Origin: Trichoplax adhaerens
Taxonomy: Eukaryota > Placozoa > Uniplacotomia > Trichoplacea > Trichoplacidae
Assembly (NCBI RefSeq): GCF_000150275.1
Contig: NW_002060948.1
Span: forward strand, 4,878,241-4,942,240
Direction of reading: 5' to 3'
Length of the DNA: 64,000 bases
Part shown: positions 12,701 through 24,470 of the stretch, piece after piece
Layout: the number at the start of each line of letters is the position of its first letter
Numbering within the stretch: the first letter of the stretch is position 1
Program-made: the position numbers and the translations under genes
Notes under the pieces: model-generated
Seen by the model: only the letters and a program-made list of their open reading frames with translations
Told to the model about the DNA's origin: nothing
Databases searched by the model: none

Positions 12701-15700
12701 GATAATAAGCACAACCTACCAGATAATCGCTATCCTCGGTTTTACCCTGCGCTAAACCTGCATAACCAGTAACTAAGCTTCTATTTATCATAAACATAAC
12801 AAATACAGTTAAATCGTATAATCAAACAATGAAGAACGTATTATTGCAAAATTTACTTTGCAGCCTCTAGGTAGCTATCGATATCTTCTTCTTCATCTGG
12901 TGGTGCCCAAACCTAAATAAACAAACAGTGTATATTCCTATTACTCATAGCTAAATAAAATCTTTATAAAATAGTACTTCAATAGTAACGAACCTTAGTC
13001 TCATAGGTGTTATCATCATAAGAATCAATCGAAGATATAGGTCTTAACTCTGGCAATGCAACCTAAACCGCGAAATACAACATTAACAATCAGCGAAAAT
13101 ATTTTCAGCATCACATTAACTCTAAGTTGTATGCAGATGAAAGTTCTCCTATGGAGGATGAAACAATCAATACGATTATAATTACCTGATGGCTTGGTCC
13201 TATACGAATTTCCCCTTGTGTATTGGCTAAACGTCTATCAACCAGATATCACAATATTATCAAACAATGCGACTAGGAATAGTCATGGAAATTAAATTCG
13301 ATAAATTATCTATAAAATTTACTAACCTAGTTTCTGGATTATAACCATATATATAGAAAAATGTATCTGGCTTGGATACCATGTCACGAAGACTATTTAC
13401 ATCTGGCATTTGTTCTACATCACATTTTCCTCTACAATAGCAATGGAAAGATACGAAGTATGAATTTAAAATTTCGATATGCAATGATAGCAATGTGTTA
13501 ATCAACTCTTGCAACCAACCTTAACGCCGAGGCAGGGAACATATCCTTGGTATTTGAAGAAAATAATTCCCTTTGCTTAACAGAAAGTTCATTTAGAACA
13601 CGATGGAGACCATCTGTTCCTCCATTATCTGCATCACGATCTTGCCTTAACGTGTGATAAACTGAGTGGGGGACTTCCGAAGAGCGGTAGTACCATTGAA
13701 CTGTTACTTGTAAGCATTGCTTTGTCTATAAAGTAAGACAATGGCACAATAATTTAATATCATAAAATTGATATAAAACTTTACAACTTTGATTATTAAC
13801 CACGTAAGGCTATCAATTATCGATCTAAGTCTTTATAGTACTGTACTAAAAATTGTAGCTAACAGAAAAAAGTATATCCAATAGTAAAAAATTATAATAC
13901 AATAATTAGAAAAACTAAATCGCAATTTGCTTGTTATTCCATTTTAAGAATATCAGTTACTATCAAGAAAATTAAATATTTCTAATAAAACAGAAATAAC
14001 TCCTGACTTTCAATTAATTGTATTGATAGTTTATGTATCAACAGTAACGTTGATTGAGTTTAACTTCGCCTTGTCTAAGACGACTAAAGACAGTATTAAT
14101 AGCATAAACAGTAAACGGAAAATAGAAAAAGGAAAGAAGTCATTATTAATCGTCCTATGATGCAACGATAATCCATCTCCGTTATCGATAAGACTTTACG
14201 ATGACAATACAATATATGACAAAGTATTCCAACTCTTATCTTGGTATTAATCTTGACTGAAGACTACTGTCACTCAAATCGCTTTATTACAACTACTATC
14301 TCGGACGGTAATATTCATATCGTTTAGTATGATAGTTTTTTCAATGTAAGAGAAATCAATTGCAAACAGGCCTCAATTCGCGCTACTGAATTACAGGTAC
14401 AATGTTATAGGCATTAGTATGTATGAACTAATAAATCAAGCAAAAAGCATCAATATTGGTGATACTATAGCAGCGCTTATAAAGATATTTGTCATCATCA
14501 TTTTAACAGAAGTAACATTACTTGTACTGCACAGCATAACAATTAATAATAACTCTAACATAATTCACTATTATAATTTTTATATATTGTACCAATATCT
14601 GCTTAATTTTTAACAGAAACAACTTAAGTCGTCCTAAATGTACAGTATGGGTTATTACCGAATCTAAAATAATTCTTATTATAATTAATATTGTTATTAT
14701 TTAATTGCAATAAGTTAAATTCCAAATATTTTACAACATACCATATGAAATTCTTTAATACTACAAATGTAATAAGGCTGATCGACGCGTTGATTTTCGA
14801 TGTAAGCACAATCTGTAAATGGAAAATACAATTAAGAATACATGACTATTTCGTTTTTGAAAACCTCTTGCATTACCATTTATCTAGGCGATTTAATCAT
14901 TTTGAGATCAGAATGATAAAAATTTTAAATATCAAGGTAAAACTCAGTCAAGCGAATTCTACTAGAAAAGTATAAGGTAAATATAAACAGCGTAGAATAT
15001 GAACAGTTTTAAAAGATAACCCCCCCCCCGTTCAATCATAAAACCACTGATGTAAATCAACTTGTAAAATTGCAAAATATTCAATCAAAATATTCAGTTG
15101 GTTAATACTGAAAATTATCTCTATAATTGATCCAATACTGCACAGTACCAATATTATCGAGATGATGACGTGATCTAAGAATTACAAAGCTTAATATTTT
15201 AATATTAAAGCGATTTAAAATAAGGTAGGATAACTCTTTTCACTACTAATGCAAGTACAGTAGATATACTTCATATACCATACTATAGCTGTATCAAAGC
15301 ACTACAACGAACTACACAATGTTTCTTATATTAAGCATACAAACGGAAAAAAATGTATCAAGAGTTTACGGTGCAGTAATTTGAAACGTCCATTGTACAT
15401 GTAAGATAGTAACTGATTTCATTTAGCAATCAATAATATAATTCATGATTGTAACTGGATGTAGGTACAAAGATTGAACCAAATTTACACAAAATCTGCT
15501 CAACTGCAGGACGTCCGTCTATTATGATAATCACTTTTCCTTTACGCTCGAAGAAAAGTTTGATTTCACAATATCATTCATGTTGAATTGAAGCAAGGAA
15601 ATACAGTAAGATTATGTCATCAATTATACAGTATGTCCCCCCTCCAAAAGAAGAAATTAACAACAGAATTACGTTTTTTAGGAAATTGTTCATTAAACCC

Positions 15701-18700
15701 TTCAATATAACTCAATGAAACAGTGACAGTATTATTATGCGCTCGGACAATATGGAATAAGTTGAATCAAGATTGCACAACATCATAAATGGTAAAATCT
15801 ACTCATAAAGTAACAATCTGGAAAAAATCGTAACCCACGATCTAGATTGCCGATGGACAGCACTTAAGACATTGGAAAATTACACTAATCTTCATGATAT
15901 CACAGTTTAATACGTTATTACCGACTCCAATTGACTTTCCTCAATAAAGTTGTTTATAGTCAATAGTTGGATAATGACCATTTTATAAATTCTAAAATAC
16001 ATTTTAAATGTTCTTTGTGAATTGATTACGTAATCAATAACATTCTCAATATTATAATGCAATTTTATTAGAAATCCTTCATCAACTTCTGTAATTCTAT
16101 GTCAAAAGCCCGAGATTAAACAATGCTTCCCTATAACATCACGAACAAAAGGCAATCAGTACCATTCCAAGTACTTCAATAAAGTAAGCTCTTTGCAAGA
16201 AGTCTGCACTGGAATATACTGTAGTCGAATGTTATATCATCAAAATTGTTATGTTGTAGTCTAAGGGAATGAGTTAAGTTCGAAATAGTTATAATTATTC
16301 ACTTGGAGTATTAACAATTCAATATCTAGCGCATATGGTAATTAAAGAGAACGGCAGGTGAATTTTGACAATTTTTTTTTTCTAATCATTTAACATCAAA
16401 GAGAGCATGCGATTGCAATAGTCAATATGATTCTACGGCACATTACAACAGAAAAGGCAATTAAGATTTTACAGTAATAATACCATCATGCGTAATATCC
16501 CATAGGAAAATAAAGAAACAGGCGTAAAAACTGAAAAGAATATAAAGCCTTAAGCGCTAATGTTGTCAATTTGACACGATCAGTTTATACTTCTTCCACT
16601 GGTGACGACGAGTTCCATTTTTAATCAGCTTATTACACTACTGGTCTGTGAATAAGATACGACTAAGTACTTTTTTGACTGCACGGCATTGTCGTATACC
16701 AGAGTAGATCAGCATAGGCATAGTAATTTTATTTAAAACAGTATCATTAAAAAAGAAATGGACGTCCTGTTTTTTTGATTCGTAAAAGGAAGCTAAAGTA
16801 TCGTCAGATCGTCGTATCTTACAGTACCATTTGTCGATTAATGATATACCATAGTTCATTAACTTGTACATTAATTGTAGCCTACACTTGTACAATAGCT
16901 ATCTCCGTCATAAATTACGATAAAAACTTAGTCATATCCTACAGCAATGTACCAGATTCGATGCCAAAATCTGACGCCATTGAACAACTGGCAAACATTA
17001 TCATAGTTAACATCAACCAAGTTTTATATATTTTATTTACATTTTATTCTACAGTAGAAAGACTAAACTCATCATTTAGCCTAGAAATAGTTAATAACAT
17101 TTCATCGATTCTACTGGACCGTAGAGCGTACACTCATGAATTCTATTATTTCACTTTCTTATCTAACTCATACTCTCCCGTATGATAAAACTAACGTCCG
17201 CATTCAATTGCTTTCGAAATTAAGACAGTAATGCTTTTAAATTTGACCCCAAACATCCAACAACAGTCATAGTCCAAATCAACAATAATGCTAAATGATG
17301 GAAAAAAATACACGATCTATACCAGTCGATGATATTATTGAATCCTATATTGAAAGTATCGTATGATAGAACTACAGTGTGTTGTAAATTGGGGATCGAC
17401 TTTGGATTAAGATACTTTTTAAAACATATCAGTCATTCAAGTTTTGCATAATATTTCGGAAAAGTTAATAAAAGACTCTACAACTTGACGGTAATATTAC
17501 TATTTTTTAATTAAAGGTTATTCCACTGTCTGATAATTAAGATTACAATAGGATTGTATTTGGGTAGGCGATTTTCGTCAAGATAGTGACAAAGACAGAT
17601 AACCTGTCTATTAATCAAGATTATCGGAAGAATGTTGCCAGTAGATGATGTCATTTAAGGACATTAAAGAAAGGCGGCGAAAGTAAAAGCAGTCAAGCTG
17701 ACAAGTTTGCCCTAGTGTACCTCTAGCTCGTTATAAATATTAACCAGTCAAAATTACAACTTTTGCTATAAAATACAGTACAATAAATCAGTAGCGTAGA
17801 GAGGGATTACGTGTATCCCAATGATAGCCTATTTGATCATTCAACGTTTAAAGGATGATAAAATCGCTTTTGGTACAAGTCAGCGACTTGAAAAATTCAC
17901 ACTAAAATCTTAACACATTTATATATTTACTAGATGATCATTGTAAAATGGTCTCATAACACTATTATTCCTGTTATGACAAATTGAACTTGTGTGTTAT
18001 GTAGAGAGAAGAATTTCTCTTCTATTAACTTAATATAGTCATCTGTAATAGCTTTGGCATAAGGACAATTTTAGAATAACTTTATCAACTGTTTCCTGTA
18101 TGAGTGATTGTCAGTGTCAAATGAGGCAGCATAAAAAGAAGTTCAAACTCGATGGCATAGAGTTCATGTATACGGGTGTCAAAAATGCTGTGGAAATTCT
18201 CTTTCAGACAGATCGTCTTTTCACTGTTTCTTTTTGATTCCATCACTCATACGTCATAGAATTATTTATTTCAAAATTCACCAGCAAACTATTTAATGGA
18301 AAAAATTATAACCCAAGTACACTAGAGATACGACAATACTCGAGACTGCATAGAATAGAATAAAACTGCAAAGTCCAGTTAAATTCAACTTTAAAGTCAT
18401 ATTCCATTGGCAGTGGCCAAAGTTAAACACGTAGCCAATCTAAGTACTAAAGTATATATTCCTAGATATTATACACTTCATTAAAATTAGGATCAAGTCT
18501 AGCATATGGACTATACAGTATACACTACAGTACATGATTGATAAAACTGTTATGTAAACTGTTTGTAAAAATCAATACTGTAGGGACAATCATTCCTACG
18601 CTGCATAATATAACATCGGTTACAGCACAAGCAACCAATAAACATACTTTAGGATCGAATGATCACCTTTAATTAATTCAAAGTAGAATAAGATTAATAG

Positions 18701-21280
18701 CAATTGCATACGAATGGATAAAACAACCTAATGGGAAGTAAAGGGGGGGGGGAAATAATCATGGTTCAAAAAGCGTTTAAAACTACGATCTCAAGTGTTC
18801 TACATTGCACACGGACTCTAATTTTAACCCATTTGCAATCATCTACGGTAGGACAGACCAATCTGTTAATTAATTCAATTTAATTCAACTACCCCATAAC
18901 ATCCTAGACTGTAGTATCCTGAACGTTACCAAGGCTGTATTTACTCATGTAAAGTAAAGGGAGTCCAATGGTAATTTGCTTTATCCTTGCACAATCAAAA
19001 CTGATTGCGTTCGGTTTAGTCATTGTAGTTAATTTGGGTTAAGGCCGCACTCATAGTTATGCGGTAGTGCACATAATTATCCGTGCGTCGTAAAGTAAAC
19101 CTTTACAGTGGTACGTCTGGTAAACAATAACTGACGATCTATTGCATAGTAGGTAACTTGAAATTCCCGATTTTAAAGAAAAAGCATGACAAAAAATTAC
19201 AAAATCAAGTCAACTGTGAATATAGGCTATTGCAGAAAGAGAAAAAATATTTTTTGCATTTATCAAATTATCAATTATCGTCCAGTTATCAGCTTCATAA
19301 TATGCTAAGACAATCGGAAGCAGTACTAGAGAAAAGATGCCATATCATAAAGGCAGCGAATTTATTACTGCAATGTGTAAGTCTTAATATAAAAAAGTCT
19401 AGGCTTAAATGCCAAATTAATCCATTCGTGTTGAATAAATGTGCGCCTCTTCATATTAAGACTTTTAAAACTGTAAATACTGCCAGTCGTACTTTTTTAG
19501 TTCATTTCATCTAAGATCACGTAGCCAACCAATATGGCCATTATTTCCGTTGTTAACATTACCAAAACTAAATTCCTATGCAATATTATGTTAGTATGAA
19601 GATCGAGATCAACGTTCGATTACGTCCATACTCATAAGACTATATACTGTAGGCCGTTTTATCCTCCCAAAATTCAATTCTTTCTTGCTCTATAATCATC
19701 TAAGTACGAAAGCGTACCAACACACTATGCGATTGATAATTCTAAAATATTGCATACGTGTGACTACACAAGCGCAATTTTATCATCATGTACAGTTGAA
19801 AATGTCGTGAATCCGACGATATTGATTTGGTATACTGTAAGTACCTTAAAGTGAGAATTTAATCCTTTGATACATCGTACAAAATTATTGTTACAAATAA
19901 TGTGCACTGCAGTACATTGAGTAAGTTAACTGATATCAACTCTATAGATATCATGATTACTAATCCATTATGGTACACGGCATTGCACAAATGTAGAATG
20001 GACGAAGAATGAAATGCAGAAATTCGTAGTTGACAGGACAGTACAGTAATATGTACGTCGGGGCAAGTCTTTTACCAATCGATAGGTAAAATTCAAAACT
20101 TTACAGTTAAATAGACAGCAGTACGTTGAGAAAGTCTCTTTTTCAACAGATGTGAAAACAAAGTACCGTAGAGTAGATCGACTAAAGGTATTAATTACAC
20201 ATAATTGCTACCACTAGCAAGCACTTCCAATACGGCCACAAGCTGTGATCTCATTCTATCCAAATCCAGATTGTTAAGATTCTCACTGCGATCGTTTATT
20301 AACGACAGACGTATCTTAGCCGTTCCATCCTGCTGTTTACTAGTCAATAATAATTGCCTACGATAGTCCGATCACCAAGTGTAAAAAATACATTAATGTA
20401 AATGACTATCATTGAAGTCAGGATAGTAGACTAGATACTAGACTTTCTATCATCAATTTTTCTACCCTGTAACGTCAGGATAATTCAATTGAATGAGAAA
20501 AGATGATAAGAGGTGAAAAAAAAAAATAATTTACAGCGGATAATTATCCAAAATACTCAAAAGTGCAATCAATCTTGTACTACCGGCAAGGAAAAGTAGG
20601 CTAGAAGTCAGTGGAAGGAAGGTTTTTGACGACAAGCAAGGAGATAAAACAAGATTATTCAGAATGAAATCTTGTTGACGTAATACAATTGAAAGATTGA
20701 TCACAGATACTTGATTGACTTTCTACCCGCAGAAATTATACGCATACTTTCAATCAGAAATTGATTGATACAAATATGGACAAAAAAAAAGAAAATTAAG
20801 TAAAGAAATGAAATTGATCGTAAGATTGGTGAATGGCAAAAATAGGGGGAAAAAAAAAAGATTATTAATAGTTCATTACTCTTTGAAGGGGAAGTCACGA
20901 TGAAAAGAGATTAGCAAACACTTTTTTTGCTTACCTCCCGGTTTGTAATAAACGTCGTCATCAGAAGTATAGGTTAAAGAATTAACTTTGGCATTACTAT
21001 TCTTTTTGGATGGACGATCTTCTCCTTTCCTTTCCGTTAATTTTCTCTCATTCCTAAAATGGGATTGAACATGATCGACGTCTTCGCCCCTATCTTCCCT
21101 ACGGCAAGCTAGTTTGCCATTACTTGCGCTCGGTTTGTTAATACGAAAACCATTGATAGCATGATTGGATTTGCAGGTATTTTCTTGAATAGTATTCTCG
21201 GCGGTCTTGACTATACATGTCGTCTCGTTAACAATTCCATTCACAGGCGAAGAAGGCTCTTGCTTCATAGCATCAGCCAT
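9756..21280 (-). CDS. RERE: Atrophin/RERE-like transcriptional corepressor, complete, 16 exons
   Basis: Exons in reading order: 21280-20935, 14812-14742, 13725-13520, 13431-13327, 13234-13186, 13062-12994, 12912-12857, 12780-12720, 12615-12577, 12484-12386, 12272-12192, 12043-11902, 11786-11512, 11413-11102, 11016-10687, 10547-9756. All junctions are GT-AG and in phase, giving 3033 nt and 1010 residues. An in-frame TAG eight codons before the ATG supports the start. Domains: BAH from about 105 (DDDVYYKPGD, then CAYIENQRVDQPYYICSIKE, then QWYYRSSEVPHSVY); ELM2 from about 243 (RRLANTQGEIRIGPSHQ); SANT about 361-410 (KRFVKGLRLYGKNFHRIRKE, then EFYYHWKKT); GATA-type finger with C466-x2-C469 and C488-x2-C491; atrophin motif at about 685-711 (SARFVKRLHH, SARTDLSFTPL). 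In this family ELM2-SANT recruits histone deacetylases and the C-terminus binds nuclear receptors. A Lys/Glu run (EREKEKEKEKRKK) follows the finger, and an alanine tract lies near the C-terminus. The long proline-rich and Arg-Glu regions of vertebrate RERE are missing, which explains the shorter length. Confidence 0.95.
14813..20934 (-). other. Intron 1 of the atrophin gene (6.1 kb)
   Basis: This intron splits the BAH domain between YYKPG and the following aspartate. It is far longer than the other introns of the gene, most of which are about 65-250 bp. It contains a C10 run at 15020-15029 and a G10 run at 18743-18752, plus a doubtful coding block at its 5' end listed separately. Two long open frames on the plus strand (16775-17185 and 19158-19514) match no family and are treated as chance. 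Confidence 0.8.
20195..20722 (-). other. Doubtful two-exon coding block inside atrophin intron 1
   Basis: On the minus strand two adjacent open stretches can be spliced in phase: 20722-20535 (after GGGTAG, donor CCGCT|GTAAAT) and 20357-20195 (after ATCGTAG), ending in TAA. The joined frame is about 116 codons. The second part reads QLLLTSKQQDGTAKIRLSLI, then NDRSENLNNLDLDRMRSQLV and AVLEVLASGSNYV, with a plausible charged and helical composition. The first part is Leu-rich with few charged residues. Both stretches look somewhat richer in GC than the background. The C-terminal pattern faintly recalls a COMM domain, but this is not an identification. It could be an alternative end of the atrophin transcript, a nested gene, or chance. 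Confidence 0.2.
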
Positions 21281-21390
21281 TACGCTACAAAGGTTTGTAA
21301 CCTAGTTAATCATGAATTGAATCCAGATTTAGTGAAGTCTTGCAAGTAGAAAGTTTTGTATCGCAATCGCGATCTCAACGATTACTTAGC

Positions 21391-21391
21391 T

Positions 21392-21420
<29 letters not shown>
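21391..21420. repeat. TAA trinucleotide microsatellite
   Basis: An uninterrupted run of TAA units lies about 110 bp upstream of the atrophin start codon, probably in the 5' untranslated region or promoter. Confidence 0.9.
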
Positions 21421-21423
<3 letters not shown>

Positions 21424-23419
21424 ATAGGTAATATCAAGGTAAGAGAGAAAATGTCCAGGATACCGAAAATCGTTGGATCAAGTGGAGCAATGTTGTACTC
21501 TATCCTACTGTCCTATACCGTACTGTACCTGACTGGAATCTCGATAACTGCCAAACAAACAATCAGCTATTTCAAATGATGAAATGTTCTTTTCCAATAA
21601 CTCCACTATTACTATCTACTGTCTATCTTTCACTGCTAGTGTTCTCTCTCCAACTCTTTTCTCCTTCAACAATGACCAACTGTATATATTCTCATACCGT
21701 TGTTTTTCCCTCTTGCCCCCCGTTTCAAAAAAAAATAAAATAATATAATAAAATTAGGAGCTACTTTTTCTTGGCTTGACTTGATTCTTATTAAACAAAA
21801 CTGAACTCAATCCCGATAACACCGCTGCTCGATCAGACAATCAAATTCTAATTAATACTGTGTCAGTTGTTTACTAACAGTGAAAGTCGCGAAAGCAAAA
21901 CTGCAATCATTGCCGATCGACATCGATGCATAACGATCAAGGCAATACCGCTTGATCCTATCATCATCAAGTCGGTATACTAGGTACATCGATGTCTATC
22001 GGTATCCAAATTCGTAGAATGGATAAAAAAAAAATAATGATGCTGATGATAGTCTAAAAATGATACAGTACTTTCATGTTATCGTCCTGTAGAGCAGTTG
22101 GATCGTCTCTAGTATTTGTACTGTTTACCTATTTATTGTCGACTTGAAATTGAATTTGGAACTTTGATTTCTTTTTTTATTTTTTCTTTCTGAATAGTGA
22201 TCGCAGTAGGCTACTACAATTTTACAGTAGAATCCAAGAGAGATAAACGATCAAGTTGAATGGCAAATTGGTTAGCAAAGTGATTCTGTATCCACTCAAT
22301 GCAATGTTGTCTACGGCGTCAACCTAGGATAATTTGATGAGATTGAGACAACATTGAATACGTTAAGCAAATAGTAAAAGCAAACGATAAAATGGACAAA
22401 ACGATTGAGATCAACAGAGGAAGAATAAATGCCCTAATACAATATATGATGAATAGAATGGTATTCAAAGTCAAGAAAATAGGCATCGATGGTCAATGAA
22501 TATACGATTAGTATTGTATTACCTATGAAAATGGGTCTACAAAGTGACAGTAAAAAGTTGAAAAATAGAAAATGTTGTCGTCTACAATACGTTGATTTCA
22601 TTCTCACGCTTTGCAACTCGTTGACTAGTGAGATTATCACTTTGTCTTACTGAGTGATATTTTCATCTTGGCAAGACACGATCTGCTACAATCTCCTACT
22701 TTAATCAGTCGTCTTCTACTATATATAAATTGTCCAGTGGGCAAGATAATCAACTCAAGCAGTGAATCAAAATAACAATCATAACCGGATCATGATTGGC
22801 AACAGTAACATCATGTTCAAATCAGCGTCTATTCAACTGACTGGCTAAAAACGACTCTTCAATAAGCTTGCAACACTTGACGGCAATAACATGTACAATT
22901 TTTTTTTTTCACCTCTTTCTCTCACTCATCCTTTTCATTTTTTCAACTCCATTGCTATGTTGTACTCAAATAACATTAGTACGATTGAAAGAATGCATTG
23001 AAAATTCATTGATGCAAGTCCAGTGGAAAAGGCAACTTGTCTTTGAAACAAGTCAAGATAGGGATACCAAAATTTCAAAAAAAAATACCAATCAAAGGGC
23101 TAAAAATGATAACACGACAACACGTAGTAAAGAGAGAAGAGAAAGAGGAAAAACACCATTGAAAAATCCACTGCAATTACACTGTGAAAAAACGAAAAAA
23201 TGGCGAGAGAAAAGTCTTTGGGAACTTACACTGTCCAAAGAAATTAATGACACACAATCTTGATCCAGTGTGTCATCAAAGCGATCGAACAGGAGGACAG
23301 TGTACTGTATGGGAGAATAGCAGCAATTGTGACAGTAGAGTACTTACAGTATCAAGTCGTCATGTTTCCAGTATGCAGTTGGAGATAAACTGGACGATAC
23401 AGCTTTTCGACTCGTCTTG

Positions 23420-23790
23420 ATCGACTGACCAGTACAGTACACTATGGTACTGTACCGAAATGGAGGTAATGACTGATTTCAGTCTCGTTCCACGTCTCTT
23501 TCAATCTGACTCTACTGTTGTTTGACTGTTGGTGTGCGTGACCCTGCTCAAGTGCACGGCTGCGTAGGATACGTTGACCTATTTATATCCGTGGTACGAT
23601 GGATACTGTACAGTGTACAGTACGTGACGACTGCTGTACTGTACTGTACACTGTAGAGTGGAGACTCTACGGTGTGTGAATTTCAACATAAAATGTTGAC
23701 TTTTGTATGTAAATAAACACGCTTTTCAATCTGGTATAGTACAGCCCAGTACAGCACAGTACTGTACAGTACCATCTCTTCCAATCCGGC
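23420..23790. repeat. Cluster of palindromic TACAGTAC / GTACTGTA motifs
   Basis: Overlapping copies of CAGTAC and its reverse complement GTACTG are packed into about 350 bp, about 2.2 kb upstream of the atrophin start. The same motif recurs more sparsely near 24.55 and 25.8 kb and very densely at 46.3-48.3 kb. Copies appear in both orientations, so the stretch is full of self-complementary sequence. Confidence 0.75.
23609..23655. repeat. Inverted repeat, 15-bp perfect arms
   Basis: The left arm TACAGTGTACAGTAC (23609-23623) is the exact reverse complement of the right arm GTACTGTACACTGTA (23641-23655), separated by 17 bp. It lies inside the palindrome cluster and could form a hairpin or cruciform. 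Confidence 0.85.
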
Positions 23791-24083
23791 TGTTCTCAAA
23801 TGACTGTGGGAAACGTCACGTGAACTGAACTGCGCAAGTGCACATTCCATTCATCATGACATTTGAAAACATTGGAAACATTTAAAAGGACAGAAACGTT
23901 GGCGATGTGGTGGAAAGAACAAATATGCAAAATGACGAAAAATTCACTCAATCTGTACTACAAATGAGTCAAATAGATAAAATATCCCTTATAATCGTTG
24001 CCCTTTTAATCAACACGTCTCCATAACTTTTCAAGGCAATCAGATAGAAATAGGGACTGAAAGTGATCATCCATTAGTGCTGT

Positions 24084-24470
24084 GTGTACACTAGACTTCC
24101 TAGAAACTTTCTAGCCATTCTGCTTCATTATTGGCTAACCAATTGTGTAGCGAATGCTGTGATGGTTATGATTGTTTTCCTTTGTCACTTTAACAAGTTA
24201 GTAGTGCGACCCTCATTCATCGACAATCAAGACAAAGAGATTAAAACAATAGCTTCCACGCTAAATATAAATCTCAATAATAATAATTCCATGCTTGACA
24301 AACTTGAACAACTTGTTGACCAATTGCAGTCAATGGCGATACAGTAGACAACAATAATCTGGATGTAAGAAGATTGGACAACGTTACATCTCTTCTCAGT
24401 TGCACGTGTCAAAATCAGTTAGTAAGCGGAAATTTGTACCGTAATTGGCGGCCCCAGTGGGCCTAAGAAG
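24084..24470 (+). other. Doubtful coding remnant in two frames
   Basis: An open frame at 24084-24347 ends with an Asn-rich and coiled-coil-like segment (MLDKLEQLVDQLQSMAIQ). Near its end another frame opens and runs to about 24468, with DNNNLDVRRLDNVTSLLSCT. The two could be halves of one sequence broken by a frameshift, or chance. No family is recognised. Confidence 0.12.

Noticed and set aside
16775-17185. 136-codon open frame on the plus strand in atrophin intron 1
   Set aside because: It opens with TTG and not ATG, has no family motif, and at this base composition an open stretch of this length is expected roughly once or less per window. It lies antisense in a confirmed intron.
19158-19514. 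118-codon open frame on the plus strand in atrophin intron 1
   Set aside because: It opens with TTG, has no recognisable domain and is of a length expected by chance about once in a window of this size and composition.
22868-23263. 131-codon open frame upstream of the atrophin gene
   Set aside because: It starts with TTG, is rich in Lys, Arg and Asn from A-rich DNA in its second half, and matches no family.
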